The position numbers and the translations under genes are program-made. DNA of 64,000 bases from Ascidia mentula. Lineage: Eukaryota; Chordata; Ascidiacea; Phlebobranchia; Ascidiidae. The DNA lies in NCBI GenBank assembly GCA_947561715.1, contig OX387201.1, forward strand, positions 18,800,001 through 18,864,000, read 5' to 3'. The notes below the pieces were generated by a model. The model ran no database searches. It saw only the letters and a program-made list of their open reading frames with translations, and was not told the origin of the DNA. Shown in pieces: positions 26,900-40,359 of the stretch; within the stretch, counting starts at the first letter, position 1, and every line of letters begins with the position of its first letter.

Positions 26900-27537
26900 G
26901 TTATTTCGTTGTGACACTCGTTTTCTCAAATTAGGGACAAACTACGTTTTTATAATGTTGTATCAGGCCGCGTAAGTCAATTGTTCCTTGCGTTAATTGT
27001 ATGAGGTGCCATAACCCGTTGTCGTTGGCGTTTCTGGTGTCTCGGTTTCAAAGTTCGCTTTAGGGAGAGTTACTTCTCGCCTTCCCAACGGGAATATATA
27101 CTTCCTGCTCATATATTTTCCCGGGAGATCACCCTGAGGAAAGTATGTGTGTGACGAAAGCAATTCCGGAAACAAACACATCGTGTGTGGCGTTGTGTGG
27201 ATGATGTTGTTGTTCTGTGTTGTTCATTCGGTTATTACGTCCTGGTTGATTAAGCACTTGTTTTGCGAGCGAGGGTTAAATCAACTTTGCCGTTCTTAAA
27301 TGTCAACAGCATTGTTTTACTACCTGTTAGGTTAGATTTAGTGCATTCGTTTGGAACAGAAGTTGGAGGTACGTCAGTAACAAATATAATTTCCATTACA
27401 GCACTTTAGTCAACAGTTTAGCAAGTGTTATTTCCAAGTATTCCTGCATTTTTTTACGTCAGTTACTTGTAAATCCACAAAACAACACAAATAATTTAAA
27501 ATTCGTTTTAAACCCAGGTTCTGGAATCGTTGTAGGC

Positions 27538-30500
27538 ATGAAACACTTGGTCGTACCTGGCATCGAAATGACCACAGCATCCACCGAAAACGGCGTCGCA
27601 AAAAACGGACCTGACGTCATACCGAACGGACATGACGTCACGCGCAGTAACGGTCACATGATCGCCGGATCGTCGAACTCTGACCTTCCCGCGGGAGTTA
27701 GCGAGCTGGTGGATGAGTGTTTCGTTCCAGGGGCGAAAGGTTATTTCGAGCGGAAATCCAACCTCCCTATCTTACAAAGCACAAGGATTGCAACTCACAA
27801 GTCCAAGAGTCGACTGAAGAAGAACGGTGGAGATTTCCACGCTGGGATCGGCAATGGTAGGCCTAAGATATGACGCAGTGGTTCCCAACTTTCATTAATC
27901 GATGACGCACTTATTCCTAACAAAATGTTATGACGACGCACTCGAAAAATATTGACCTTCTTTTACAGATATACAAGTGTGTGGTGACCGTTTTATCAGA
28001 GATAATTCGCCTGCGTAATACGGTAAATTGATGTTATCGGTGCTACGACTGAAAGGTTAAATAGTTAAATATGGAAATAAAATTCGTCCAGAGCATCGAA
28101 GTAAGCTTGCGAAATCCCAACACCAAAAAAACGCACCTTTAGGGAACCTCTGCAGAAATGCTTGTGCTATGGTTTTGAAAGCAGTCCCCACTACAGTATG
28201 AAATACCTATAACAGTGGCAAGGTGTAGACGGCACGAAGTAATTTCATATTAACTGTGTGTGCCTTTCTGTTTACTTAGTGTTGAAAAAATGCTTTTTAG
28301 TCGTTGCAATCAGGGAATCTTTTCATTTTTACCATTGAGTCATGGATCCAATGTTGGAAGAATTAGGTCCCCAAGATTTTTGTAATTCTATAGAGAGAAA
28401 AAACCTATTTGTCTGCATTTTCAAGGCATAGAACGACGAAGGAATTCCCTGGAATCAACCCACGTTGATCAACATCTTCTACAATTGGTGCAAGCTTCGT
28501 GGGATGTGATTCTGTCATTCATGGGAGATGAAAGTGAATCTCTTGAACGGGTTTGTTACGTCATACATGGATATGAATAGTTATGAACGTTGATTGTGAG
28601 TCACACAATGATCACTGTGTGAATGATGTCATTAGTTCATGGTTGTTAGGTCTTAATCATTCGTCTTCTACCTAATGGTAAATTATATGTCAGACTTCTC
28701 TGTTTCGATTTTGTGGGTTTCATTTTGTTATCAAGAAACCCCAAACATTTTGACTTAATAAATAATAAAATGTTTAAATAATGAAATCCAGTTTAGAATA
28801 GTTTAGTCATTTATCATAAAAAAAACGTACTTAAAAAGTTGACAACATTCCTGAAAAAAAGGTAAAATTTGTTTGCTAATCATTGCTAAAAGCATCAGAT
28901 TATTCAAAACCCACTCTGGAAACATAGTGTTATTTCGCAGGTTGGAAAACTTTCAGCATTGTTGTGTTTTACAGGGTCAATCTACTCGCTTGTTTGAAAC
29001 GACAATTTCCGAACGACGACAACATTTTACATCCAAAAAACGCGCCTGGCGTAAACCTACCGATGCGCTCATCCAACGAAAAAGCCGCACAATCAACAAC
29101 GAACGACCCACGTCCATGCACGTGACGTCACGCAAAGACGATGACGAAATAGGTAGCGAGACGGAATTTATGACGATGACAAGAAACACAATTGCCAATT
29201 TGACTGTTTTGGAAAAGGTCAGGGCATGACGTGATTTTGTAATAGGTTCGAATTTTAACAAAAAGATAAATTTGACCTTGGGGGTCGCAGGTTCGATTCC
29301 TGGTGAGCATCGGCCTCGAAACTCCACAGCTCAGAGATGAGATTTATTGTCAAATCATGAAACAACTTGTTTGCAACCCGTCAGCGCGCAGCAGCGCCCT
29401 CGGCTGGATACTTCTGTCGCTCGTTGCGGGTTGTTTTGCTCCTTCGAAGCGGGTAAGTCCCCACATAACACATTTCCAAACAGCTGTGAGACCCAAGATA
29501 AACAGAGATTATTGTACAGAAACCTCGATAGTTGAAAATAATTGTCTTCGAACCGAATTCTTCTATGCATTTTTTTTTAACTTTTTTTATTGCGTACACC
29601 TGACGTCATATTTAATTTGTACTTTAATCTCATTCTATATATACATGAGTTATATTCATTATTCATTCATAAATCGTCGGTTTTATTTAATTATTTTGTT
29701 TGATTCACCAGAACACGTCTAACAAATCAAAATTTACAAAAAAATAGCAAAACGTAGAAACTAACCGTTGACTTATCTCAACCAATCAAGTTGCGTAGCG
29801 AAACACGACATTTTCTGAGACTAACAGAATCAGTTTTTCCACATTTTCTTTTTATAGATTTCCCCCTTTGTTGAGAATTTTCTCTGGGATCAAACGAACC
29901 CCTGGGCTGAATATTGTCGTGAGAAGTTGAGAAATTTGTCGAAGGGATCGAGGAACACCCCGCCATGTTCACTCGAAGTCCAGGTGAGGATTTTTTTGAT
30001 TTCACTTCTTCGTTTCTGGAGGATCGGTGACGTCATACGAGAAAGAACTTATTTTCGATGTAAAATCTCCTGAACAAACGATTATTTTGTCACACAGATT
30101 TCACAATGCTTGAAAGAGCACACGCTAATGTTACAGAGGTCACACTTTATTGTATTAAATGGAAGCACATACAAGATATAAACATTCCGAAACTATATTC
30201 AGTTTATTCACTTTTATAAAAACGTCATTTACAGAAAACGATTTGAAGATTTAAACTCAGTTACCCTCAATATATGATCCACACAAAATCTCAGGCGTGT
30301 TCCACTTTTTATCAAAATGCCATTGGATCAGATATTTTTCACACAAGAGTTTTGTTTGCGTTGTGTTCAGCTTCCCACACTGTGTGGTGAACATTGAGAC
30401 GCAAACTTTTCTCGGCCAAATTTGGTTCCGTCTAGAAATTGCGATAAGGGAAATTGGACCAGCATCGGTGGGCGAAATTGGTTTAGGTGATTTTACGGCT

Positions 30501-33500
30501 GGCTGGTTTTACTCAGGGGCAAAACTTCCCTCGGCCTAAACATAGCGCTATTTGTCAGCTTGAGGTTAGCCGCTAACCCGAGCAAACGTTTTACTTTACT
30601 TTGGAATTTATGGGGGAGGAAGGAAGGTTTTGCAGAGTTTGCAAAGCACTGCGCGAAAATATAACCAACTTCATGCTAAAGTTTTGACATCAAATCTCTG
30701 AGCCACACTCAACTCATTTCCTTTGGTTGAATATAATTCGTTTTGTGACCACAATCTTACAGTTTGGTGATTTAATGTCTCCATGGCCGAAATGCCAATT
30801 TGCGTTTTTTTTTTCCAAAAACTTTCAAAATGTTTTTTTTGTGTTCAATATTTACATTTCTCTCTCTGAATGGATTCCCAAACCTCTGGGAACGATAGAA
30901 CATTTAACCTGATTTAAGTCGCTTCGCAGGCCGCCAAATCCCGACAACGCATCCGGTTGCCCGTTATATGCATGGACCATTCTGTGAGGACGATATGGAC
31001 GGACTCGAGCACGACCGCCCATGAAATGTGCCACTTGATGGCGACAAAGAACAGATTAGGGAACTCCTTCGGATTTTCCTTGTTTCTCGCTCTCGACAAC
31101 AAGGTTGGTGAAATTAATGAGAATTTCAATACAAACAAAATATCCAATGCAAATAGTATTTCATGATGCAGACGTTTCGAATGTTGTACTACAATCATTC
31201 TCGACTATTGCATTGGTTATTTTGTTTGTATTTAAGATTTACAAAACCGTCAGTTATGTTGCTAGGAGAATTTCCTTATGTGGAAGAATGATCACAGGAT
31301 ATTACACTGCTTGTCACAACAGGAATTGATTTTGCTGTAATTACGCAAACACAATGTCATGCATTGTTCACTGAGCCGGTTATGATATGAAGCAAAAATA
31401 TCAAACATTCTACAAAAATGTTAATATTTTCACTTACTCACTGGCCATATATCGATTGGGTTATTTTCGAAAAAATGCGATCTATAAATATCAGCAAAGG
31501 CTGCATTATTTTGTCCGCTGTTAACCCTGAACACATTTCCCGTCATTTCTTGTGGTTTCAACCTACTTATGACGTCATAAATAGCTCGTCACCCTTGGCA
31601 ACGGACCTTTCTTTGTTATGGACGCGATTTCGCAAGCGGAGGAATTCAGCAAACAGAACGAGGTGGACGATATATGGAGGATTTACTACAGGTGCGTACA
31701 GAGAAAACTATGTGGGTGTTTGGGAATATTGTGAAAGACGAAGGAGAAATACCATAAGACCACAGGAATCACCTTGTTCTGCTTGGTCGTGCCGGCTGGT
31801 CTGTCTTTACTGGTCGTATATCCAAGGTTACTTGGAAAGATCGGACTAGCGCTGATTGTCTGCCACTGTTTATGAGTAGTAGTACTTTCTGTGACGAAAT
31901 TGCTTCGGGGCTTGTGAGAATTCCGCTGATCTGTTCTTCAGTTTATGACCTAACAATGCTTTGTTCTGTTGTATTCAATGAATATTCTCCTGCGTAAATC
32001 TGATGACGTCGTAAATACTCTGCTGTTCTTTTTTCAGACGCGAACTCTTTTCTCCCCTCGATGCGTACGGTTTCCAAGACAACCAGATGAAAGCATGGCT
32101 CACCTACTCTCAGATATGCGGAGGCGTCAAATCAGGAGAGTACACGTGTAACTCGGTAAGTGGTCAAAACGTATGAGAAAATGTCGTTCCCGACCGAACA
32201 GCATTCTTATTTCACTTTGTTGCACGACAATGCGACTTCTGCTCGCTGATGAACGTTTTATGTTAAAAGTTTCTGTTCGTTTTACAATTATTTTAATCGT
32301 TTACGACCTCCAATTGTGCGCAGTCACACTTCCACAGCGAAACTGAACTGTAATTTCTTTTTAGTCGCAGGACCTGGCCCTTCTCATGTCCCACCAGTAC
32401 TGCGTCCGTCACGGTTCACTGAACGTCGAAACGAGGAAGGTGTTTGCAGTGTGTGAACAAAATCTACCACCAGTCGCGTTTAAAGAAGACAGAAAAAAGT
32501 GGTGTCAGATGGTGGATTCGACATTACGAGCCCTTGCTGTATGTGGTTGTCTGGTTTAACTTTTACTCTTTGCTGATGTTTTATGATGGCTTAAAACAAG
32601 CCTAAAATAGTAGTTTTGGGTCTGCAGCTACACCCATGTTGCACATTCTTCACAATCAAAAAACTTGGTCCTTGCTTACAGAAATAAATTACTTTATATA
32701 CCCTTCATTGATGGTATCTCGCATTTTTGAGTATTTTTGTTCTAAAAGAATCAACAATTATTGAGAAAGCAGTAATATTTGGCATTTTTCCATATTGTTG
32801 ACGTGTGAGTTAACCATATTTGCAACTGCTCATGGTCATGCATTTGATTCCTTGCAAACTTATTTGTTGCAGGAGAAATCGACCTCAGAGAAGGTTGGAA
32901 AGATGGACATACTTCAGCAAGTCATTCGATTCGCCACGAAATCTTTCATTAAAAGTTTCACCAAACAATTTGTGTAAGTTTAAAGAAGTCGCTCCCGATT
33001 GTTTTAAGGTTAGATTAGTCCAGTGATAGTGGGTAAGTGGGCCGGTGGTGACCTCAAAATACACTTCCTTTTTTTACTTTTTGACGTCTCGATGTTTTTT
33101 GTCGTAAGATTTTTGTAAACTGATTTTTTTTGCAGCCTCACGTGTTTTGAGCCATCAGAAGAAACCCATTCAGGCGTGACAAAACTTTGGCTGAAAATCA
33201 ACCACGAACGACTAGCTGTCATGCGTGACGAATACGTCATCAACCGAGAAAAGCTGTCGTCACATACGGAGCAAGTAAAAGTCCAAGATATTTTGGTGTC
33301 CAGCATTAAAGCCGCGGAGCTGGTGACGTCATCAGGGTGAGAGTGGAATTTAATTTTGACAATAACGGTTACCATGCAAAACTCATTGTGACGTAATATT
33401 AGCGACTTTTGTCACATAACCATTCAGCGCCAGATAAAGCACGCTACTTATGTTCAAGAATCAATATTAAGACCCTTTTGTCCGTCATTGCAGCATTTTT

Positions 33501-33754
33501 TTAGCTTAATAGCGTATTCTTGGGGGACGGTCGCTCTGTTTAACACCTAACAAATCCGCCAAATTTGGTTGATGTGTAACGAAAGCGTACCGGTTTGTTG
33601 CAGTAAAAAGAGCGCTGAAGTCAGACTGAAGCTGGTTTTACGTGAGGGAAGCACATATTACGTCACATCCGGTCAAGTCACAGAAATTTACGAAATCGTG
33701 GAAAGGTTTTTGGACGAGATCAGGAGTCAGACGCACAACGAATCGGAAGCATAA
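27538..33754 (+). CDS. Motorless MyTH4-FERM protein, myosin-VII tail-like
   Basis: Twelve exons: 27538-27856, 28426-28550, 28975-29217, 29291-29452, 29858-29983, 30930-31103, 31585-31691, 32038-32155, 32365-32538, 32873-32973, 33136-33336 and 33604-33754. They give 2001 nt, or 666 residues in one frame. The MyTH4 domain (about 110-310) holds WDVILSFMGD and LRDEIYCQIMKQLVCNPSAR followed by SSALGWILLSLVAGCFAPS. The FERM domain (about 335-660) opens with IRLPVICMDHSVRTIWTDSS, then FGFSLFLAL, VMDAISQAEEF, GGVKSGEY, and ends in a PH-like lobe with ITSGQ-type strands before the stop. The order and sequence match the first MyTH4-FERM module of myosin VII. No motor, IQ, SH3 or second module is visible. 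The frame stays open to an acceptor at 27517, so an upstream exon is possible. Such modules bind cargo, integrins or microtubules in related myosins; the role here is inferred. Confidence 0.85.
27876..28152. mobile_element. hAT-like MITE in intron 1 of the MyTH4-FERM gene
   Basis: The left end CAGTGGTTCCCAAC pairs with a right end reading CAGAGGTTCCC in reverse complement. The interior is AT-rich and non-coding. No matching flanking duplication was found, so the boundaries are approximate. Confidence 0.5.
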
Positions 33755-36700
33755 AAGTTTCACGAAAAACTCTGTTTTATCGATCGATTCTCGGCTGTTC
33801 GACGTTTGTTTATTGATCGGGAGTGAATTCCTGCTTGTTCGAATGCTGCATCTTGCTCTGTGGCGACACAGAGCGGCACAGAGACAAACTGTATCAACCG
33901 CACGAGGCTATGTTTTGCCTTTTTGCTTCCAACTACTCTAACAACGTGATTGGCAGCAATGGTCAAGCGCCCGACACGTGTACCAGGAAGAAAACCTCAT
34001 CGGGATTCGTGCCCAGGATATTTTGGGTTCAAACCCCGGTGTGGTCAAAAGAAGAAAAAAACAACAACATCGGTCGTCATTTACATGATGCAAAACAAAA
34101 AATATCGGGATTTGAGCGCAGGAGCATGGGTTCGAATCCCAGTAAAGCTAAGGTAGAAATACAAAGTTTAAGTCGTTCGCTTTGGTCATAAATGCTTTTT
34201 TTTCGTCGTTGTTTTGTTGCTGCCATAAACATGGTTCCTTTTTACAAACAAACGCTGCCTTATTTCAGATTCCTCTTTATATTTATTCAACTTTTTACTC
34301 CCCTTGTAGTCCGTCAACTTCCCTTCAGTCAACTCAAGTGTTCTCTTTGCATATATTTCTGTAGGATTGCGGTCCGCTGTCCCCACAGGAGCTATCTTGC
34401 AAAAACGATAACCTCGTATCAAAAATTGCATTGTCTTTTCGCATTTCATTCCCATAACTCAAAACATTACGTCACCACCAGTTACATTTGAACTCAATAT
34501 TTGAAGTCACGTTTCTGACCAAACATGGTTGTGAGCCACATGCTAAGCGTTTAAGTATGAGGCAGTTGTAAAGATCGCCCTTTTCTTGCCCTTGTACAAT
34601 AACTCCGCGAAGATATTCAGGCTATGCCGGAATCGCCTCTTGCCTCGCAAGTTCAACCTGTACAGCGCCACCTTGCAACATTTCGCTTTCCCAATCCTCC
34701 TCTAAAATGAATTTCTGACGTCATTTGGACAGTGTTGCGCAACTTTAATAAACTGCTGACGTTGATTGTCCTTTTAAATTGCGTCACATGTGAAACGCGA
34801 TAACGCGACGAAGAGATTTGATGTCGAAAAATTATGGATTTTTTACAAACATTGTTTGTTTCAGATCCGACATTATGTTCGAAAACATCGGACAGGGATA
34901 AAATGAGCAGTCACGTGCGTCAAACTTATATGACGTCATAATGTTTGTTATTTTTGTCGTCCAAATTTGAATTCGTGCGCCTTCAGTCGAGATGACGTCA
35001 CGTTTCATGGTCATGACTAACGGATGTCGAAAATTAGCCGAGTCGTTCTATTATTATTTCACGCGTGAATGTTACAACGCACAGTGGATTGGAAATGTGA
35101 CACAATTGTAGCTTTTTAATGAGTTCAAAACGGAACAATCTCGTTTCCGGGACGTTTAATTCCGTTTATTGATAGAACTGCTATTTGTGTTTTGCGAAGT
35201 GACATAATTCTTTACCGCCTCAAGTCCAATCCCATGTTCGGAATGAATTTGAAGCGTGTATACATGAGTTGTGTAAAGGAAGAACTGTTTCAGAAAAGTG
35301 CATGTGAAATGTCGCCTCACCAAACCTCTCATTAAAGTTTGTTAAAACTTAAAAACGCAAACTTTTAGTTTTGACGTAATTTCATTTTCTCCCTCCGCTG
35401 GCAGAAACAAAATCCACATAAAAATTGTTAACAATCCATCAAAGATTTTAACGTTGTATTTAGTCTGAGTATTAGGTCGGGTGCCGTTCTCCTACAGTAA
35501 CCGTAGAGAAAGGTCATTTTGTATAAAACACACCCATATATCCGAGGTAACATTTTATAACTTGAGTCTGTCGTGAGCTTTCAACATTTGGACCAGGCTA
35601 TATAAGGAATTATACAAGATGTTCAAACTATAGTGATGAGTTAGTTGAGGTCTTATTGCAGTTTTTCAAGTAATATGAGAAGTTACACCAGTTTCTTTTG
35701 CACACTCGACGTGTGGTCTTTACCATTTTTAGACGTTTATAGCACGGTTTACTGATATTTGTATCACATTAAACAATTATTTTGTTCGTACCAGAAACTG
35801 AGGTAGTGAAAACATTGCTTTGGCGATTTTTTTTCTGATGACAAACGATCCCACTCCAAACGCTCGGCAAATATTTTTTTCAAGAAAGCCTTGAAGCAAT
35901 GACGTAAAAAGCTTCCACAGAATAACCAAATAAGTTGATGATGCCGCATACCAAGAAGGTTTTTGTAAAAAACCCAACTTTTTCTGTGCACAACCGAGGT
36001 GACGGATAACTGTTACCATTAAAAGTATTGGGAGGGAAGCGGAAACGTAGTTGAACCGTTTAACCTCGTATCCAGGAATGTTTGAAGACGGGTTTTGTAC
36101 GTAAATTTTTCGGGTCGATTAAATTGCCTGTATGTGAGGTTAATCGGAAGTGAAAAGGAAATTCGGATCACGCCAGCTAAATTAACCCTCGTTTCCCGGT
36201 AAGTTCTTGCTTGTAACTCTGCCAATCTTATCTCCTAAAAGACGTGACAAGTGTGTGCGCACCATATCATTAACGCTTGTGACACTCGCGGCTAGGTTTA
36301 AACAGATTTGTGAAACTTACGACTGTGTGGCAAAGGATGATAACTGTTTTAACTAGAATTGTTTTGCAGGCGATGGTTGAACGTGCGTGAGATTGTGCAA
36401 CGATTGATTATGGAAGTTATAAATACGTCAACTAAATGTTAACCTCATAAATAACACCCAATCTACGTTGTGCTTTGTCACGTTTTGTTTACTATGAAAA
36501 TGCGACCAAATCAATCTGCTGTTTGGAACACTAAATGCTTGAAACCGTTTCGATGCAACAACTTAATTAGTCGTGAATCGCTTTACAAGATTGTTGCTTG
36601 GTTTTGCAGAAGAACTGAAAGGGATCCAAACTAGGATATATTTCCTTGCAAGAACATCACGTTTGTCGCTTGCGTGATTCTCTCTTTTGTTACGTCACAA

Positions 36701-37672
36701 GGGTGTTTGTGCGTGTTAGAACAACGCTTACGTGAACAATAGGTTAAAATAATTCGGGAGGCACGTGTCACAAGATCTACTTGTTAAAGTGCATCAATGT
36801 GAAGAGTTTTCTTGGCTAAGGTCAGGTGTTGACAAAATACACAAAAGGTTGATGGTAATCGTAGGTAGATGAAGTCAGGTTGCCACTTAATGTAGTCTCG
36901 GTTAAACACGATCTTATCAGTGATAGTAGCAACTTCTACTGATTGTTTCCAGCCCGAGTCGCAGGTTTGCCGTCAAACTGTTACATTGTTGCCGATCCAG
37001 TGGTTTTACCAACGCTTAAAATTCGTTGTTTTGTGGTGAAATGCTCGTTTCATGTGACCATATTATCGGACCGCAGGCTATTCTTCGCACCGACGTAAAT
37101 CCCCCCACGAAAATTCTTCTCGGAAGCCGAAAAAGCTGCGAAAGTTGCACAAGATGGAACCCCAGTTTTTATTTCGAGTTAGAACCGCAACATTATGACG
37201 TAATTTCAGACTTACACGGGCAAAGAAAAAAGTTGTCATTACTTGGACCTTGCAGTTGGTTTCTCACCAAGGCCATTATGACGTCTCTTTGTTTTTCCGC
37301 CAAGGATTATTGTACTGGAAGCGGAGATTTAAATGTACCCTGCGCCTTTTGGTGTAATTTTGTGTCATGGATTGAAATACCAAATATCACATGTCAAAAA
37401 TGTTGTAAAATGTTTTGAATTTGCTAAAAACCGGTTGGTTCAGTGCCGGACGAACAGCAGGTAACCGTAGTGCTTGCCAGGAATTTACGATAGCAAGAAA
37501 TACGGCACAAGCTGATAGGTGTGTATAACCATAACAGGTGGGCTGTCGGTTCTCAGAAGTTAAGACAATAGGCGTCGCGCGACTTACATTGTTTAACTTG
37601 CCAGAAGCCGCCGCGACCTGCGTGTGTCACAGGAAGGCGACGTCGTTAAACTTGTTGTTTTCAGGTATAGAC
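33755..37672. other. Intergenic region with SINE-like repeats
   Basis: Apart from the repeats at 33958-34150 no gene is recognised. A 130-codon plus-strand frame at 37026-37418 is Cys-containing but matches no family I know. Three TGACGTCA copies lie at 34716, 34931 and 34993. A splice acceptor at about 37664 just before the Ly6 start codon implies an untranslated 5' exon in this gap. Confidence 0.4.
33958..34150 (+). repeat. tRNA-derived SINE-like copy plus second B-box unit
   Basis: At 33958-34048 the order is GGTCAAGCGCCCGAC, CCAGGATATTTTGGGTTCAA and ACCCCGGTGTGGTCAAA. This matches the minus-strand copy at 19737-19803. A second, different unit with GGGTTCGAATCCC follows at 34105-34145. 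Both have Pol III B boxes. Confidence 0.65.
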
Positions 37673-40359
37673 ATGTTTGTTAGGTGGATTATTTTTGCTT
37701 TCACTTTCATCTTCACATTTGCCAGCGTTCGAGGTAAGTTTTTGGTTGGGTTGGTTTTTCCAACTTTAAGATATTTATTATGGCCATGCTGGAAGTTTTA
37801 GACTGTAATAATTGATGCAGCGTCAACAACAGTAGTTTCCCTTAAAACGTAGTTAATAGGCGTCAATTCTAAAAAATTGCGAATTTTTTTCGGAGATGGT
37901 TCGGTCACAAGTTGTTTTGCATGTAATGATGGCAATGTGACAAACGTACGTGATGAAATGTTATGTGTGGCGTGCAACAATTGCCATCTTATACGGCCTT
38001 CCATGTATAGGCTGTCATTATGTATTTTCAAAATCTGTCAGTGGTGATTATGATACCACTTATATAACCGCAGCACTATTTACATATTACCGACAAACCT
38101 CCATGCGGTAATTTGTGGTTTATGCCGAGGTTTTGTGATATTTAAGGTAACAACCAAACAATTTATTCCTTACCAACCATTGTCATCCTGGTAAAATTTT
38201 TTAAAACAAAAGTTTCCATCAAACCCAAAAATAAAATTCGAAATGCGCATCAAAAAAAAAAATCCCAGAACATTGTGTGTGTATGAAATCGAGAGATCTT
38301 GAAGCAGTTGAGTGATATTGTACTTAAAAGTAAAAGTTACGTTTTGCATGAGGCGCTTGTGAACGTTATGCCTGGCATTTTGCCGTTATTAATAACGTTA
38401 TGGCGAAACGTGTTTATCCAACAGAATGAATCTCAGTTCTTTTCCTCTAGTTCACACATTGGGCAGTGGCGTAAACAACCCGAAATATTGCTCTGGGTCA
38501 AATTCTTTATGGGTTTAAGCGAGGGTTAAGGTTCAAGTCTTAATCGAGTAATAACGCTTTAAACAAAGAACAAAAAACGATTAGGTTTGCTTATTTTAAT
38601 CAAAATTGAGCCACGAATTGTTGACTTCGAAAAACCCAAACTTACAAATCTTTATTTTATAAATTTGGGAGCAATGTTTCCTTGCGGCCTCTGGTTAGCC
38701 AGATGTGGTGGCCTACACATTTTTTCTCAATTTTTTTAAACTCTTATCACAGCTGTGAACTGCTGGGTTTGCAACGACGCTCCGAACAACGATGTTTGTC
38801 AGAAAAGAGGAGATCTAGTATCTTGTGATCAGGGCCAGGTAACTTGTAATCCATGATAATCTCCGCTGTAAGCCTAATTTAACGCCCATTGCTTCAACTA
38901 TTACATTTATCCGTCACCTCGCTTGTCAGCTCTTCAAGCGATAACTGTATAAAACCTTCTCCCTCAAACCAGCAACCTGGTGACGTAAACTAAGGATGGG
39001 CGTAATTACCCCTAACCTTTCGATAGCTTGAATTAGTGCAAAACAATGACTGCATATCAAAGTTATTGAGTTCTCACGTTAATTCGATCTGGCTATCATC
39101 ATGAAATGAAGTCACCATGGTAACAAACATTGTTCTTATGGACACATCACAGTACATGAAACAACAAAACTATTAAGTTTACAGTTGTCATGAGTGAATA
39201 GTTATAGTTGTTGATTAAATAATGCCGCGATTAAAAAAAATTAAATTTCAATTAAGTTTATGTTCTCTTGTTGGAAGGAAGATACAAAACAAGCAAGGGT
39301 TTGTTGTGACTTCATGTGTAAAGCGTGGAACTTTTATCGTCAAAATAGTATACATCATGCTCTATGGCTGATAACTTCCGTCGGAAACGTATGTGACTAA
39401 AGTTTACTTTTAACCAAGCTTCGTCGTCAGAACGAACGAAATCTAACTGTGGTTGACTGACTTTCAGTTACAATCGAATACAAGATGAAATGAGACAAAC
39501 ATGATTCTTTTAAATGCGATTCGCGTCAACATTTCCCAAGCAACTTCATAATTGTAAATGGTCTGTGCTCAACAGTTCGATAAGTGTTGGACGTTGAAAA
39601 GTGTATCTTTTGAAAGAAATTTTCAGTTTTTTCGTACTCATTTATTATAAATACCAACAAAATTGTTATTTTTTCGCCGTTTTTCTTGTTTTCATGCAAC
39701 TAGAAATCTTTTGGTAATGCTTCCTATTCATCACACTTTTACCCCATGAACAAATCACACAACTCTCCAATATACGTTCAGATTTGTCAGAATGAGATAC
39801 GAGTTGTGAACGAGTTTGTGAGGATAACAAAACGATGCAAGCAAGAGGCTGCATGCAGGAACAACTTGATGCAGGTAATGTTGACGGACTCCGGATCCGA
39901 AAAAACCAATTCCTTTGTAAAGAAATGTAGACAGTGTAGATCCTTGGAAATTCCAGGCGTGATTACACAAGAAATGTGGGGCCCGGTAGTTACCTGTACT
40001 TCACCTAAAAATGGTCATTACAATTTTAGACAGAAAAATTAAGGGAGGTGACATTTTGGGGGTTTTACTGTTGGTAAATTGCGGACCACACTTTTGATGA
40101 AAAATACGATGGAAAAAACTGCTCTGACTGTAAACTAAGCCACTTTGTTGAACATAGACTGACGTGTATCAATTTGTTAACAGCACAATTACCGATTACA
40201 AAGTCAGATGTTTTGTATCCTATCTGTGTTTGTATGTAGAACAAGATGGGGTCCCAGTGCAACTCTGGAAAGAAGAAGTACGTGTGTCGATGTTGCTGTG
40301 ACACGGACGAATGCAACGCGAACGCACTTTTCTGCGTGGAAGGTATAAGACTGCAATGA
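37673..40359 (+). CDS. Ly6/uPAR-type three-finger secreted protein
   Basis: Exons 37673-37733 (signal peptide MFVRWIIFAFTFIFTFASVR), 38753-38838, 39782-39874 and 40240 onward. The mature chain starts with CWVCNDAPNNDVC and ends with VCRCCCDTDECNANALFC, the CCxxDxCN signature of the LU family. Read through to the in-frame TGA the last exon ends at 40359 and the protein has 119 residues, typical of small secreted LU proteins. A GT donor after 40342 leaves phase 1, which fits exactly onto the globin exon at 41500, so a fused product is also possible. No hydrophobic GPI-anchor tail is visible. LU proteins act as extracellular ligands or co-receptors; the partner here is unknown. The domain call is strong and the 3' end uncertain. 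Confidence 0.75.

Noticed and set aside
37026-37418. 130-codon Cys-containing frame before the Ly6 gene
   Set aside because: No signal peptide, no recognised Cys spacing and no splice continuity with the Ly6 exons.
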